NCBI GenBank assembly: GCA_025765615.1
Contig: JAIVFJ010000059.1
Coordinates: 265,673 to 329,672, forward strand
Source: Zopfochytrium polystomum
Lineage: Eukaryota > Chytridiomycota > Chytridiomycetes > Chytridiales > Chytridiaceae
DNA: 64,000 nucleotides
Direction: 5' to 3'
Below the pieces are notes generated by a model. That model saw only the letters and a list, made by a program, of their open reading frames with translations, had not been told where the DNA came from and did not search any database. Shown here in pieces: positions 1-11,604 of the stretch (positions are counted from its first letter, which is position 1; each line of letters opens with the position of its first letter). Position numbers and translations under genes: made by a program.

Positions 1-1002
1 CCTTTCAAACACGTATGAACTGAAGGTGCAAAATGAGCTGGACGATTTCGATGACATCAGAAAGACCTGCCTGTAGTCAGGCCACATGGCCCATATTTGA
101 ATGAAGTCCCCGCCTTCAACATAATGAGGAGGGAGATAAATGCCTTTTTGACAGCCAAAGGGAACATTATCGCAAATGAAGTTTCCATCGGTGCCCAACA
201 CGATCGGATGAGAAACTGCTTTGGGAAAGATCGACAGCGCATTGTGGTTACGGAAAAACCGCCAAAAGTCAAGGGACAACTCAGGGCGACGCTCAACGAC
301 CCAACTGGGAACGTACCTGTTTACTTTGTTAATAAGCGAAGTGCAACGCAAAATTATGATTCGTACAGGCCAACCCGACCAGTGTAACCAATGCTTCCAA
401 GATCTACGACGCTTGAAGCCTCACGGACCTCTCTTTGGTACCTAGCAGAGAAGTGAATCGTATCGCGAACAAACCGCACCCCAGAAGTGCTACCATTTCC
501 CCGCGTCCGAGAGCCACAGTTCCATAGCAACATCAACCGTGCCCTTCGACAACCGTGGTATGGACATTTCTCCTCCAGAATACAGGGGCATCGTCACGTT
601 GAATCCAATCACGTCAGTCAGTAGGAATTGCAACATTCGAGACATGAGTATCGCCGAGTCCCACTCGTCCACTTCAATGATCACTTGGCGCTTGCTTGCC
701 TGGACGGAAACGAAAAAAATGGTGTTAGAGTACTCTGATAACCGTCATCGACAACAGTTCAACAAAGCACGTGTTCTGACCGTGTAGGCGCGAAAGCGAT
801 CCCATCCAAACCTGTTCGACCCGTTATAACATTGGTACGGGTCGAGTCGACCCGTGGGTGGGTCATCTGCAGTCGCGAGCGCCCAAGTGGAACCTTGGCC
901 GCCTGGAAGACTCTCGATGAAACCTTTTGCCTCCACTGCCCGAGCAGCAATCGGCAAGAGCGCTGCCGCTCCAAACACAATTGCAAGAATAGGTTTTGTC
1001 AT
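1..1002 (-). pseudogene. OpuAC-like receptor gene, 5' half (left-arm copy, runs off window)
   Basis: Inverted copy of the first kilobase of the gene at 19850-23432. The ATG is at 1002-1000 and is followed by a signal-peptide-like start with a lysine, a hydrophobic core and Ala-x-Ala. The substrate-binding segments come next (motifs around IIEVDEWDSA and VVDLGSIGYTG), split by short introns. The sequence leaves the window inside the exon that ends in SSSFCTF. Whether a full gene exists upstream cannot be seen; it is listed as partial. The A-run at 716-722 is one base longer than in the right arm but lies at an intron edge, so it need not break the frame. Confidence 0.6.
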
Positions 1003-1314
1003 AGCCTGAGGCTGTATGTGCGGTGCGCCACGCCGAATTGGAAAATAGGTGGAAAAGCGCGCCGTGGTTTGAGAGTTCAGGTTGATGTTCAGCAAATACC
1101 AACGGTGCGGCCTATCGCATTGGCTAACGACAGGCAACAACAAATACAATCGACCGAAAGTCGTGTTCGCGTATATAAAAAAAATTACACGGTCTAAATA
1201 GAACTAATCCTGATTTATTACCGCAAGAAAAGCCCTGTTTTTGTGCTTCTCCTCGATTCTCCTCTTTTACCGCATAAATTCGCTTTTGGCGTGACTCCCC
1301 GATCCAATTCAGAT

Positions 1315-1473
<159 letters not shown>

Positions 1474-2464
1474 TTTCTCCCTCGCTTGGCTGTCATGGTT
1501 TTTACCTCTACGTTGGTCCAACAGCGAGATTTCTGCCTGAAATGCAGTTGGCCTTCTATATCAATGAAAGTAAACATAAACACTCTTCTATCTTTATTAA
1601 AGCAAGCATCTCAGTCAAAAGTGGGACCATCTTGCGACCCAATCGTAAAATGAATCCATTACTCAACTTGAGAAGCCTCCTAATAGTAATCCGGTGTAGT
1701 GAGCTAACAGTCTTAGCTCTGAAGGACCAAATTGCTCGTCGGTTGACTCGTTGGCGGGGTGGCGCTGTATACTCCTCGCTACAGCGGTGGTGGTCCGCTG
1801 GGACGTGCGTGGGACTTTGGGTTCGGGTTTGAGGCTGGGCAACCCACAAAAAAATTCTGCAAATACTGGGGGATGCCTGTTGACTTATATAAACAGTTCT
1901 TGCAAAAAAAAGAAAAAAAAGGAAACTTTATTAAGTTGAAAGGTCACATAGAAGCTGCAGCAAATCAATTTGTAAGATGATACACCAAGTCATTGTAAAA
2001 CACATTTAGTTGGGCCACCTCTTTCTTCGTTGTGTTTTGCAGTCATTGTAAAATCTGGTGGGGATGTCAACGAACGTAGGACTGTCCATGTGCAAACACC
2101 TCCTGTCACATATCCAGGCCAACCTTTTTCAAAGTCTTCCTTTGTGACTATACTCACTCCTTTGACCCCCAGGATCCAGGCTCTAGAGTGAAGGAAAGCA
2201 AATAATAGGCTAAAACTAACTTTATTGGGCTGTTGTCTAGGGGGTGTTTCAACCCTACTTCTGGCATAGTCCACAAAATATCCCTACTGATCTGTCTAAC
2301 AGGGGTCTCAAACACGAAGAATGAACATCAGGGGGACAATCCTCTGACGGATCAGTGAGGGAGCACCAATTACTTGCGTGGCTGGGTGTATAAAGGTGAG
2401 AAACTAACAAAGTAGAAGGAGTTGAAGCCAAGATTACCACTGAAAGAGCAGACTCACCTATTCC
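1474..2464. other. No gene recognised (arm sequence)
   Basis: I see no coding region. Around 2140-2280 the sequence resembles 43105-43230 (shared block including gcaaataataggctaaaac-type text), so it belongs to a dispersed repeat. The mirror is 18438-19428. Confidence 0.5.
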
Positions 2465-2693
2465 TGTTAGTTTTGGGTCTTTTGGTGTAAGCAGTGTGCA
2501 GGAGCTTTGACTTAGTACTGCTCTGCAAGGATGACTAGCAGCATTTTGCAAGTGATGGTCCTTGTAACAGTTTTATATAAAGACAAACACAATACTGACA
2601 GAAGCCAAGCTCAACCTTCCACCACCACCACCTTCAGTAGTGTACACCACAGCAGCCCAATCCATTAATCAGCCAACATAGCAAATTCTTTCA
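2465..2693 (+). mobile_element. Solo LTR of copia family B, left arm
   Basis: 229 bp, starting TGTTAGTTTTGGG and ending AATTCTTTCA, flanked by a 5-bp target-site duplication ATTCC (2460-2464 and 2694-2698). A TATATAAAG box lies near 2572. The same 229-bp unit is the 3' LTR at 44096-44324, which identifies the family. The internal region was lost by LTR-LTR recombination. Confidence 0.9.
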
Positions 2694-2741
2694 ATTCCCA
2701 GACCAAATTAATTTGAGGATAGCGAGAGAGGAAAAAGATGA

Positions 2742-2811
2742 GCCTTTTGGTATAAGCAGTGTGCAAGAGCTTTGACCTGATACTGCTTTGCAAGGATGAC
2801 TTCCAGCATTT
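2742..2811 (+). repeat. Diverged fragment of family-B LTR
   Basis: Resembles the middle of the family-B LTR (TTTTGGTATAAGCAGTGTGC and the following CTTTGACCTGATACTGC block) but with several changes and no LTR ends. It abuts the family-A LTR fragment that starts near 2812. Confidence 0.6.
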
Positions 2812-3012
2812 TGAGCCAATCTCTCTTCCTCCATTTGCTCTCGCTTCCCTCTCTGCCTACTCACTTCTCTCTCCTCTCTCCATCCTCTCACTCCTCTCCC
2901 TTCTCCATCAACACTACTATCTCTCTCTCTCTCTCTTCCTCTCCACACACACCAAGTTCCTCCAGTCCTAATTTCATCACAGTCATACCGGTTTATTACT
3001 TTCCCTTAGCTG

Positions 3013-3402
3013 GTGTACAGTGAATTCTTCTCCCTTACAGAGGCCATCAAAGAGGCAATCTGGCTACAAGTGCTCTTCCAGGAGCTTGGTATGGATTTAA
3101 ATAAGCCCACTACTGTTTATGAAGACAATCATTCAACCATAGCTATTGCTATGAATCCAATACACCATGGTTGGGTCAAACACTTTGATGTGAGGTTGCA
3201 TTTCACACAGTACCACTTGGAAAAAAAGGAGGTTCAACTTATTCATTACCCAATAGACATGATGAGTGCTGACCTTCTCACCACAGCTTTTCCTGCAGCT
3301 CAACATGCAAAGCTTACATCACTGATGGGAATTTGCAGTCTCGCCAACCTCCAAGGTGTAAGGGTGGTCCCCACACTCAAATCAGCACAACGCTTAGTCT
3401 AA
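3013..3402 (+). pseudogene. Copia RNase H C-terminal fragment (family A)
   Basis: 129 codons matching the final part of the family-A polyprotein at 54624-57632 (shared SEFFSLTEAIKEAIW, TTVYEDN, IAMNPIHHG). It holds the ED-N RNase H motif. Relative to the long copy it has changes such as YEDNRS to YEDNHS and LLTKALPA to LLTTAFPA. No start or upstream domains remain, so it cannot make an enzyme by itself. Confidence 0.85.
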
Positions 3403-3829
3403 AGGCTCTCTCTGGCTTCCTGCTTGGCTGGCATGGTTGGAAAGCCACGTATTCCAGGAGAAACAGTTGCCTGCTCTCTTTCTATTGCAGGGGGTGTTGA
3501 GATTTGACCAATGGGGTACACTTTGCCTGTTACTGATGATCCCTTTGAGTACTCCACCCAATCACATTGGATGGGGTGTTTGAAGGGCTCAGTAGATTCA
3601 ATACTTGAATGGGGTGCTTGGAAGGGCTCATCTGTTCTCAATAAAAAGAGATAGGCCAAGGCAGCTGTTGTTCTAGCTTTGTTCATCCTACCAGTAGGAA
3701 CAATGCAATTAGAACATGCACAAAAACGCTCCAACTATGCGCTCTGCACATGTAACACAGCACAGCAAGCATGCAGAAGCAGTGTACCACTGCCCCATGC
3801 TCTCTGCATCGGAATTCCACTCCCTGATC

Positions 3830-4618
3830 TGTTGGAGTTTGCACACATTACCTACACCTTTTAAGATCCTCTGACCTGTCTTCAAGAGTAACGATAAGTT
3901 AAGATGGCGTAAGGGCTGATCCCAGTGTCATCTACACTTTCTCAATCTCTGACACTGTACGAGTGCTTAGAGGTGGTTTCAATCCCCAGTCTGGGTAGAC
4001 CACATCAGTGTGCTTCACTCTTGCAATTTGAAAGGAATGATTACAGGAGCTTGACAGGGAGCCTGACTTACTTCTTTGCACACAAAACACCATGGAAGTT
4101 CTGGCCAAATCAGCGTGATGCAACAATGATGTCATGCCCACCTCCTGACTCCTCAAAGTCTAAACTCTATCTCTCAGAGCTAAAAGGCTATCACCAAAGT
4201 CTGATTCCTGAGACCACCTGCAGTATAAAAGGGGGAGCCCCAGCAGCTCCAGAGAAGCATCATCCCAGATCCTGATCACATCTGCCTGCTCTCTCTCTAC
4301 CCTCGAATACAACAAACAAAAACCATTATTCTTATCTGAGTCAACATACCCTCTACCTTGACCTGCGAAGCTCTTCAAGTTCTACCTCGGGTCGATACCT
4401 CGTTCGTATAGGGCGCTTCGCTCTTACAAGAAAAGGGTGTGCTCTGCACTCTAAACAAGACCAATCTGTCTGAGAGCATCGGCTCTCCATCTACTTTGGC
4501 AACAAAGGGCACTTCGCTCTTAACAAGAGAAGGGCTCACGCTCTAAACAAGCTTTATCGCTCCACGTCGACTCAAGTCTGTTGGTGCCCTTCTGACACGC
4601 CAGGTGCAATCACCAACA
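3830..4618 (+). mobile_element. Solo LTR (family E) nested in copia-A LTR, left arm
   Basis: 789 bp with ends TGTTGGAGTTTGC and TCACCAACA, flanked by a 5-bp duplication TGATC (3825-3829 and 4619-4623). Removing the insert restores the family-A LTR. A TATAAAAGG box lies near 4225. No coding sequence. Confidence 0.92.
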
Positions 4619-5182
4619 TGATCTGGAATTCCACTCTCTGCTTCGGAATTCTGCTCTCTGATCTGGAATTCCAGCTTCCTTGCTATGTGCTGTGTAATGC
4701 AACAGGCATTTAGGAATCAGGGATTGCACCAAACACTGCATTTCTAAAAGTGAGATAAAGACTGAGCTCACAAGAGATTGCACCAATCATTGGATTTCTA
4801 AAAACATGGAAAAAAGCAGCTTGTTTCCCAAACAAACTTCCTGATTTGGAAACAACCAAACCAATTTACAAGCAACTGTTTCTCAAACAGGATGTAAATT
4901 GGTTCTTGGTGGTAATCAGCCCAGACAAAGTACTCAGCCCAAGGTGGTACTCAGCCCTGGCTGGTACTTAGCCCTGGGTGGTGCACAGCCCAGGCTGGTA
5001 CTCAGCCCTGGTTGGTACTCAGCCCTGGGTGATGCCCAGCCCTGGGTGGTACCCAGCCCAGAATGGGTACTTAGCCCAGGCTGGGGGTTGGTGCTCAGCC
5101 TGTTTTATCCCATTTCTGTGGCCTGCTATGTGCAGCCCACTGCTCCCTCTGTTTTCTGATGGCTCCAACCTGCAGGAGCATC

Positions 5183-5335
5183 AAAAAAAAATTTTTTTTA
5201 TTTTTTTGTTCTGGCCCCAAAGTGGCTGGTGGGAAGAGAAAGAGCCATCAATGGTGAACTGTAATAGACTACGTGCAGGAATCACCTCAGCAAACCAACC
5301 CCATGCGCTATGGACTTAAAGGGTTGTCAGGCATC
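5183..5335 (-). mobile_element. 3' tail of a non-LTR element, left arm
   Basis: On the minus strand this about 150-bp segment ends in an A-rich tail (5183-5207 reads as T/A-rich on plus). A related copy with an A tail is at 34000-34146, and the mirror is at 15566-15718. Shared body text includes GATGGCTCTTTCTCTTCC followed by CCAGCC. A 3' A-tail at different sites is the mark of LINE/SINE insertion. It truncates the copia-A LTR. Confidence 0.6.
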
Positions 5336-5348
5336 TCCACCACACATA

Positions 5349-5666
5349 AAGCCACAATGATCGAAGGAGAAAGGGACAAACACAGAAACAAGAAATAGAG
5401 AAGTATGTGAACAGTCTACTCTGAGTGAGTGAGTGGAAGGAGTGAATGAAGTGGAGATGTGTGTTTCTGGGTGGTCCTTCTCCCCAACTTGGAGAGAAAG
5501 AGAAAAACTCTGTTATGAATAATTGATGCATGCTATAATAGTTGCTAGGCAAGCGTGACCAGCACAGGGTAAAACTCTCTCCTATATTATCTGCTTCAGC
5601 AGAGGAGGAGGAAAAACTATTCACACCAAGTTTCTGTTCCACTTAATACTCAGAGTAATTGTCAAC
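5349..5666 (-). mobile_element. Probable 3' LTR of copia family C, left arm
   Basis: Follows the family-C RNase H on the minus strand. It begins TGTTGACAATTACTC (mirror start at 15236). The far end is obscured by the non-LTR tail, so the LTR boundaries are tentative. Confidence 0.45.
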
Positions 5667-5699
5667 AGCGCAAGCCAGTGCCTAGGTCTGCATTGGCGT

Positions 5700-6843
5700 T
5701 GGCTCGCTCTCCCGTGGGCATCATGAGAACGATAACTGACAATCACAATAGGTTCGGGTCTGTCTTGTGCCTCTTGCTACTAACCAGTCAGTTCTGCCTC
5801 CCCCATGCACGATGGCCATGGGTGTAGCACCTGTTATGCAAAGCGTGCTTAAGTGTCTGAGGCTTCGACTGACAGGGTGTTCGAAAGGTCGGAGCAGGGT
5901 CAGAGGCCAAGTAGTGAGGTGCTGAGACGTCAAGAGTGGTTTTGTGAGAATGTCTGTGATCTGGTCGCTGGTTGGTACGTAGCGTACAGTGATCTCTCCA
6001 GTGGCTACGCCTTGTCAGAGGAAATGAGCACGTATGTCAATGTGTTTTGTGCGAGCATGTGTGAGGGGGTTGAGCACTAGTGCGATTGCAGATTGATTGT
6101 CCTCGAGGATTGGTAGCAGCTGCTGTGCGGGGAGTTGCAACTCTGATAATACGGCTAGGAGCCATTGTGCTTCTTGGAAGACTTCAGAAAGTGAGTACTA
6201 TTCTGCTTCCATGGAGGATAGCAATACACAATGTTGTTTGCGTGAGACCCAAGAGACAGCAGCACCCATCAGGAAAAAAGACATATCCAGTGCGTGATGT
6301 GCAGTCTCCAGGTTCGCCCCCATAGGATGTGTCAGCGTATGCAGCTGGTTCAAGGGTGTTGTTTGTGAAGAGCCGTAGTGGCTTGTGGCTTCGCCTGTAG
6401 AATAATCCATAGTCCCAGGTGCCTCAGAGGTAACAAAGCAGGCGGCGGAGTGCATTGCGATGGCACTGGTGTGGCTTCAGGTGGAACTGGGAAAGCACAT
6501 TTGTTGCAAATGCGATATCTGGTCCAGTTTGTGTTGCAAGATATTGAATTTTCATGAGTGTGGATCGATACCAGCTTGAGTTGCTCTCGCTGAGTTCAAT
6601 TGACGTTTTGTCATGCATAAAGGTGATGGACATTGGAGTTGATGCAATGTCCAGGTCGTCCCACATTTTCTCTTCAGTGAGAATTGTCCTGGTGTATTCG
6701 TCTAGGCCCATCCAAATGCCTTTGGCATTGCGCTTGAGGTGGGTGCAAATTACTTGGCTGATAGCGGTTTCCTCGAGAAACATGCTGTACTCAGGGTGAA
6801 AAGCGTCCTCAATTTTTGTGACAAGAGCTGGGGCGTTGGCCAT
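5700..6843 (-). pseudogene. Copia family C reverse transcriptase/RNase H relic, left arm
   Basis: The minus strand encodes the end of a copia reverse transcriptase (6843-6424, with the SSWYRSTLMKIQYLATQTGPDIAFA block) and then, after a frameshift/stop near 6440, RNase H (ISWVSRKQHCVLLSSMEAE, EDNQSAIALVLNPLTHARTKHIDIR, DILTKPLL). Stops interrupt it after SSMEAE and after RAHFL. The family differs in sequence from families A, B and D. Inactive. Confidence 0.85.
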
Positions 6844-6919
6844 GATGTTGATGTCGTCAACAAAACAAAGATGATTTCAAAAGTTTGCTGCTGAGGGTCT
6901 TATGAGATCTCCTCTTCAT

Positions 6920-7160
6920 CTTCAGGGGCTCATCTATAGTCTAGTGGCAAAAGGGATAAGACAAGTCTTTAAGATGGGAAGCTCCTGGTTATTAGCAGAG
7001 CCAGTACCCTGGATTCAGCTCAAACTCAACAAAGATGGATGATGTGGTTCAATTCTGTCTTTATTCAAGGACAGCTAGACCAAGTGGAGTTGCTCAATGA
7101 AGAGTACCCCACAGGCCCCAGGTTCAAGCCCTGACTATCCAACATGGTGACCAACAGGCA
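6920..7160 (+). repeat. tRNA-like (SINE-like) segment, left arm
   Basis: Two tRNA-like stretches in tandem. One near 6930-7020 has a D-arm-like TAGTCTAGTGGC. The other near 7065-7136 ends in a T-arm-like CCAGGTTCAAGCCCTG. Neither folds into a complete cloverleaf by eye, so I read them as tRNA-derived repeat sequence rather than functional tRNAs. The mirror is 13742-13982. Confidence 0.3.
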
Positions 7161-7226
7161 GTAATTCAACAAAGGAATGCCCTATAGCAGTATGGCATCT
7201 GCCAGTATCACAGAGACAGAGCTCAA

Positions 7227-7952
7227 TGTGAGAACCAGCCAGGTAGGGGAAGGAAACCTCACCCCAGCTTGGCATACCTCACTCTGGCCTGGGGAAATCA
7301 TACCTCTACTAGCTTGGTCTGGTAGCACTGGCCTAAGAGGACTCCATCCCCAGCTTGGTCTGGTAGAAGAGGAAAGAAAAGGATTGGTTGTTACCTAGGT
7401 AGGATTTATTGAGAGAGAGTAGATATATATAGAACAAAGGAGGAGAGAGAGGGAATATTTACAGGAAAGGGGAGGAGAGAAAGAAGGAAAGAAGGAAGAA
7501 AGAAAGAAAAGAGAAAAAGGGAAAAGACATAACAAAAGGAGAAAATGAAAGAAAACAATTTGGAAGGATGAATCACTCTTTCAGCCACACCCCCCCTCCA
7601 CCCAGTGTCTCTCCTGCCTCCAAATTTGGGGTGAACATAATTTGAGGCTTTGAGGCCGCATCAGTGCAGGGACAGTGGATTGAAAGGTGGGAAAATGAGA
7701 GAAAAAGGAAAATGAGTAAAAATAAGAATGAATAGGATGAATAAGGGGTGTGCCTTGTGCTTAGGCCCATTCAGCACAAGGAACACAGGATGCTCTTTTA
7801 TAGTGTGATAAACACTAGAGCCCGTGAGAGATGTGATGAATGGTAATAAAAATAAATATAGGGGGCCAATATAATGACATAGTCACAACTGGGGAAGAGC
7901 TTTTAGGGAGACCCCAGCTAAGACCATGATCAGTGAGATTAGGAATCTCACA
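7227..7952 (-). mobile_element. 3' LTR of gypsy family F, left arm
   Basis: 726-bp LTR with terminal TGTGAGA...TCTCACA. It lies directly downstream of the chromodomain-like pol end and is the mirror of 12950-13675. A purine-rich stretch (about 7440-7560) separates the TATA box from the end. Confidence 0.8.
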
Positions 7953-8053
7953 GTACCTCTTTTTCAATATCCTAGCGCCCCGTTCGCAGGATCAGTACGG
8001 CAGTGGTAGGGAGTTGAGAGCGTTTGTCACCAGATGGACGCCCTATGGATCCA

Positions 8054-8353
8054 CTACGTATACTTGACTGGAGGGAGCTGCCGCAATCGCAAAGATCGGG
8101 CCATCGGAGGTGGGTCTGGAGGAGTAGTTGCAGGCGTCGAAGGAGCACCAGTTGCTTCTGATTGTTTAAGCTTTTGTAGGGCTTCTTGTCTTTCTTTATA
8201 AGCGGTGAGATTGGTCTGGCGGATATTATCCCAATATTCTTTGACAAATTCAGGATCCATATAAACTTCCTCATTCCAACTGTTAAAGTGATTGGAGTAA
8301 TTATTCCATTTGAGGCGGTATGAATAAGTAAACACAAAAAGAGCAGCTACCAC
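8054..8353 (-). pseudogene. Gypsy pol C-terminus with chromodomain-like segment, left arm
   Basis: 99-codon frame with a chromodomain-like core (YSYRLKW ... NSWNEEV ... FVKEYWDNI), the arrangement at the C-terminus of chromovirus integrases. The rest of pol is absent. The upstream 8354-9200 has no recognisable pol domain. The mirror is 12549-12848. Confidence 0.65.
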
Positions 8354-9174
8354 ACATCTAAAAGGGAAACATAATAAAAGTGTGATAAAGGTGGCACAAT
8401 CACAAAAGAAAGTGCAAAGTGCCTCTGGTCCAAGACACAGAGAAATCCCAATGGCAAAGTCAATGGGACCGAATCACTCGGTAAGGAATGGGACTTAGGG
8501 CAACAAAGGGGGCGCCTAAGGCAGCACCAACCAATCTGTGCCAGCTCCTTCCCAAGGCAGAAGCCAAGGGGAAAGGCAAGAGAGTGGGGAGGAAAGGGGC
8601 CAGGTCCCAACCTGTTGGAGCCACCACCTTGGAGCACCAACCCCTCTCTGCCAAAGACAAGCCCTAAGTTGGAGGGGGTTGGACACAAAGGGCAAACACA
8701 AGGAGAAGTTAGTGTGCAGAGATGCCTGTTGGACCAAACCAGAACTGTTTTCCACTTAACAGAACCAGACACACCTTGTCTCACTCCCAAGAGAGGTTCC
8801 AACTCAATCCAAGGAGGGGGCACACAGGGGTGGGAGACAGTGGGACTCTTCTTGCTTCATCCTACTAGGACACAGACATCTGCCTCACCAGGCCAGAGGG
8901 ATCCCCTATCTTAGAAGCAAGGAAGGTTAAAACCCACTCCCACACACAAGTGTGACACCATGACATCACAGGCATTAATCTGAGAGAAAGAGGGTCTGAA
9001 CCCAGTGAAGGCCAGGCCCACCAGAGGCCACAGGAGCCAGCAACCAGGGAGATGGGGGCATACCTGAGAGACCATTTCTGCAGCAGTACCTGACCAGCCA
9101 GCTCATTCATATTACTTGTGAGACCTGGATTTGACTAGATGTATTGACAGGAACCTAGAGGCATCACCACAGAT
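8354..9174. other. No gene recognised (inner part of left arm)
   Basis: Open frames here (for example the 158-codon one on the minus strand at 8347-8823) have Pro/Leu/Ser-rich composition and no recognisable domain. They are probably non-coding repeat sequence. The mirror is 11728-12548. Confidence 0.4.
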
Positions 9175-10144
9175 TTACCCTCCATCCTTCCATCTCCAAG
9201 GGGGGGCAGGCAGGACAGGTGGGGGAGTTGTGGTGTCAGGAGGGGCCTGAGCTGTCTGGCTGTTGTCTTTGGAATCTGCTGAAGTGGCTTGGTTAAGGAG
9301 TGAGCCAGAGGGGCGGCCAGTTTTGCAAGATTGAGAGGTATGGTTGGAGTTTCCACAACAGCGACAGCAGGGGAAGGGAGTGAAATCTTCCTTTTGGAGT
9401 GGGTGAAATGGGAGGGCATGGCCATTGAAGACAACTGATTGGTTAGTTTTTTGCAACATCAATGCACGGGTTGTAAAAACAAAATGGGCAGACGACGAAA
9501 GGCCAGCGGTGCCCTTTGCTGAGTTGAAGAAACCTGGAATGCGAACTGACGTGCACCCAAACTCATATTGGATGGCCTCAAGGTCATAGATACTTGTGGA
9601 GCAACAAATGTTATAAAGGACAGCTGTGCGTTGCTTTTCGTCACTGATTTGCCGCTGGATTTCTGCAGAAGGTTCCAGTGGTCGAATTGTGACACCTGCA
9701 CCCATAACAGTTATGAACTGAGGGGGATTGTGAGGAGGGCCGTCAAAAGAACTGTGGCAGATGCGGAGGTGGAAAGCTGGTGGTGTGCAAAATGAATAGC
9801 CATTATGGAGCCACAGGAGGATAAAGCAGAGGTGATTGCATGACACAGGGAGTCCTTCAGCTCATCAAAGTTTTTTCCAGTAGTTCCAGGAGCCAGGTGT
9901 TGGAGGACGAGTTGGTTGGCAGGTTCGTTGGTGAATTCTGTGGCGGCAGCTGGTAGTCGACAGGTGTAAGAAAATTTAATGTGTGGGGATGTGTTCTGAA
10001 GACGGGCAGCCTGTTCGTCTGACAAAGGATGCAGAAGGCGGAGCGAGTAAGAAGTCTGGTCCTTTGAGAGCAAGGGCTACTGTCGGACGGTGAGGTTGCA
10101 AGTGGAGGTGAAGCGTAGGATGTCAAGTTCAGTGAGTGGGGCAA
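9175..10144 (-). pseudogene. Zinc-knuckle Gag/ORF1-like relic
   Basis: Minus-strand relic spread over at least two frames. Its C-terminal part (9846-9175) has a CX2CX4HX4C zinc knuckle (CRCCGNSNHTSQSC), preceded by a folded-looking region (ITVMGAGVTIRPLEPS ... YNICCSTSIYDLEAIQYEFGC) and followed by a Pro-rich tail. The upstream part (10073-9711, LLHPLSDEQAARL) is in another frame, so a frameshift lies near 9750-9850. Single-knuckle Gag-like proteins occur as ORF1 of non-LTR elements and in LTR elements. I saw no reverse transcriptase nearby, so the class is unsure; LINE ORF1 is my preference because no LTR is associated. Confidence 0.5.
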
Positions 10145-10329
10145 TAGTGGGGTCTGGCTGAGTGGTGATTGTCAATGTGTGTTGATCAGCATGGGTGCTG
10201 AAGAACATGGAGGGAGGTGGGCCACTCATGAAATAGGGGGGTACCAATCCCGATTCAGCACAAAGGTTGTGATGTGGTTGTGGTGGTGGAGGGGGTGATG
10301 CAGTCTGGTTTGGGGGTCGAGGACAGCGA

Positions 10330-10740
10330 TTGCTGGAGGCGACCTGGTAGGAATCTGGAGTCAATCTGACGATGATCTGACAATCAGAAGAAAATCTGAC
10401 AACAATTGGATGATGATCTGGCAAACTGACGACAATCGGGCATTCTGGTGACGATCTGGAGTCAATCTGGCGACAATCTGACAATGATCTGATGATCTGG
10501 AGACAATCTGACGAAATCTGACGTTGACCTGACGAAGATCTGACGTCAATCTGATGATCTGGAGTCAATCTGACATTGACCTGACGATGATCTGACGATC
10601 TGATGAAGATCTGACGTCAATCTGGCGGTGGCAAGGCGGTGGAGGGTGGTGGTGGAGGGTTCTGGAGTCAATCTGAAGTCGATCTGATGATGATCTGACG
10701 ATCTGACAACAATCTGACGTTGATCTGACGTTGATCTGGC
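10330..10740. repeat. Degenerate tandem ATCTGACG-type repeats
   Basis: About 400 bp built from short units such as ATCTGACGATG, ATCTGACGTCA and ATCTGGAGTCA with variable spacing, followed by GGTGGAGGGTGG blocks to about 10800. It can be read open on the minus strand as Ser/Asp/Arg-rich low-complexity protein, but I do not consider it a gene. Confidence 0.8.
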
Positions 10741-10864
10741 AGTGGGAAGGCGGTGGAGGGCAGTGGCAAGGTGGTGGGGGGTGGTGGTGGTGGAGGGTGC
10801 AGTCTTGAGTGTCTCTTGACAAGGTTTTTTCGAAGTGACTCAGTGTTTGCTCAACTGCTGGTAT

Positions 10865-10945
10865 AGGGCTTCCTTGCTCAGTGGTTAGAGCACACCCTTC
10901 AATTGGGAAGGTGCCAAGTTTGAGACATGCTGACTGTTGGGCTGC
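10865..10945 (+). repeat. tRNA-like segment
   Basis: Contains an A-box-like TTGCTCAGTGGTTAGAGC and, 34 nt later, a degenerate B box (GTGCCAAGTTTGAGACA). The spacing fits a tRNA, but the T-arm does not pair well, so it is more likely a tRNA-derived repeat or a decayed tRNA. Confidence 0.4.
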
Positions 10946-11604
10946 AAAGTCCACCATGCTCAGCTAATTACCCCTCACTTTTGGAATGACTAAGGACTGA
11001 GCCACTTCTGTGGGAGAAGTGCAAAGTCCAGATGCCCAGCTACCATGATGTAATGCCTCATATGAGTGGTATGAGAAGACAGGGCTTTTCTTTCTCTTTC
11101 TGTTGATGATTTTTACTTATTTTTTCAATTAGTATTTTCCTTTGTTTTGGCTCTTTTTCTTGGTTTATCTTTTATTTAATTGTTTGTTTACTGTCTCTCT
11201 TTGTGTGTCTTCCTTTCTTTCTGTGGCTGTGGTGACTGTCTTCTTGTCTGCATCAATCATTTCTTCCCAGTTCCTCCACCCCCCCTCCACTCTGCTCTGG
11301 TGGCTCTCTGCCAAGAAATGGCCCCATGATTTTCTGAGTTGTCTCTCTTTGTTGATGGCTCAGCCCCATTTGGTGAATCACCCACCCATTCTGTTCTTTA
11401 CGGTTTATTTATTGTTTTGTTGTTTTGTATGTGTTTTCCCTCCTTTTTCCTCTCCTCCCTGTGATTCTAACCCTCTCCTATTTAAACTGCTCCCCCCCCT
11501 TCTTGTTGACTGTGAGAACTGTACCTGAAGTTCCTTGCCTGCCCTTTTCTTCCTGACTGTGTGTATGAGCTGGGGGTGGCAGTCTCCTGGTGTGTGACAG
11601 GAGG

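Larger units (their letters stand above)
2812..5180 (+). mobile_element. Internally deleted copia family A element, left arm
   Basis: An LTR 3' end (about 2812-2976, ending TTTCATCA) is followed after 36 bp by the last part of copia RNase H (3013-3402), then a G-rich polypurine tract and a 3' LTR beginning TGTTGAGATT at 3495. Compared with the long copy at 53247-61524, nearly all of gag and pol is missing. The 3' LTR is interrupted by another LTR (3830-4618) and carries a 17-18-bp degenerate tandem repeat (CAGCCCTGGNTGGTACT type, about 4905-5095). It is cut near 5180 by the poly-A/T end of a non-LTR element. The mirror is 15721-18090. Confidence 0.85.

Noticed and set aside
8347..8823. 158-codon open frame (and its mirror at 12079-12555)
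   Set aside because: Pro/Leu/Ser/Cys-rich with no domain, several overlapping frames of similar length, and located in repeat DNA next to a gypsy remnant.
11142..11528. Hydrophobic 128-codon membrane protein
   Set aside because: Produced by a T-rich pyrimidine tract; no conserved motif, and repeats of Phe/Leu/Val only reflect base composition.
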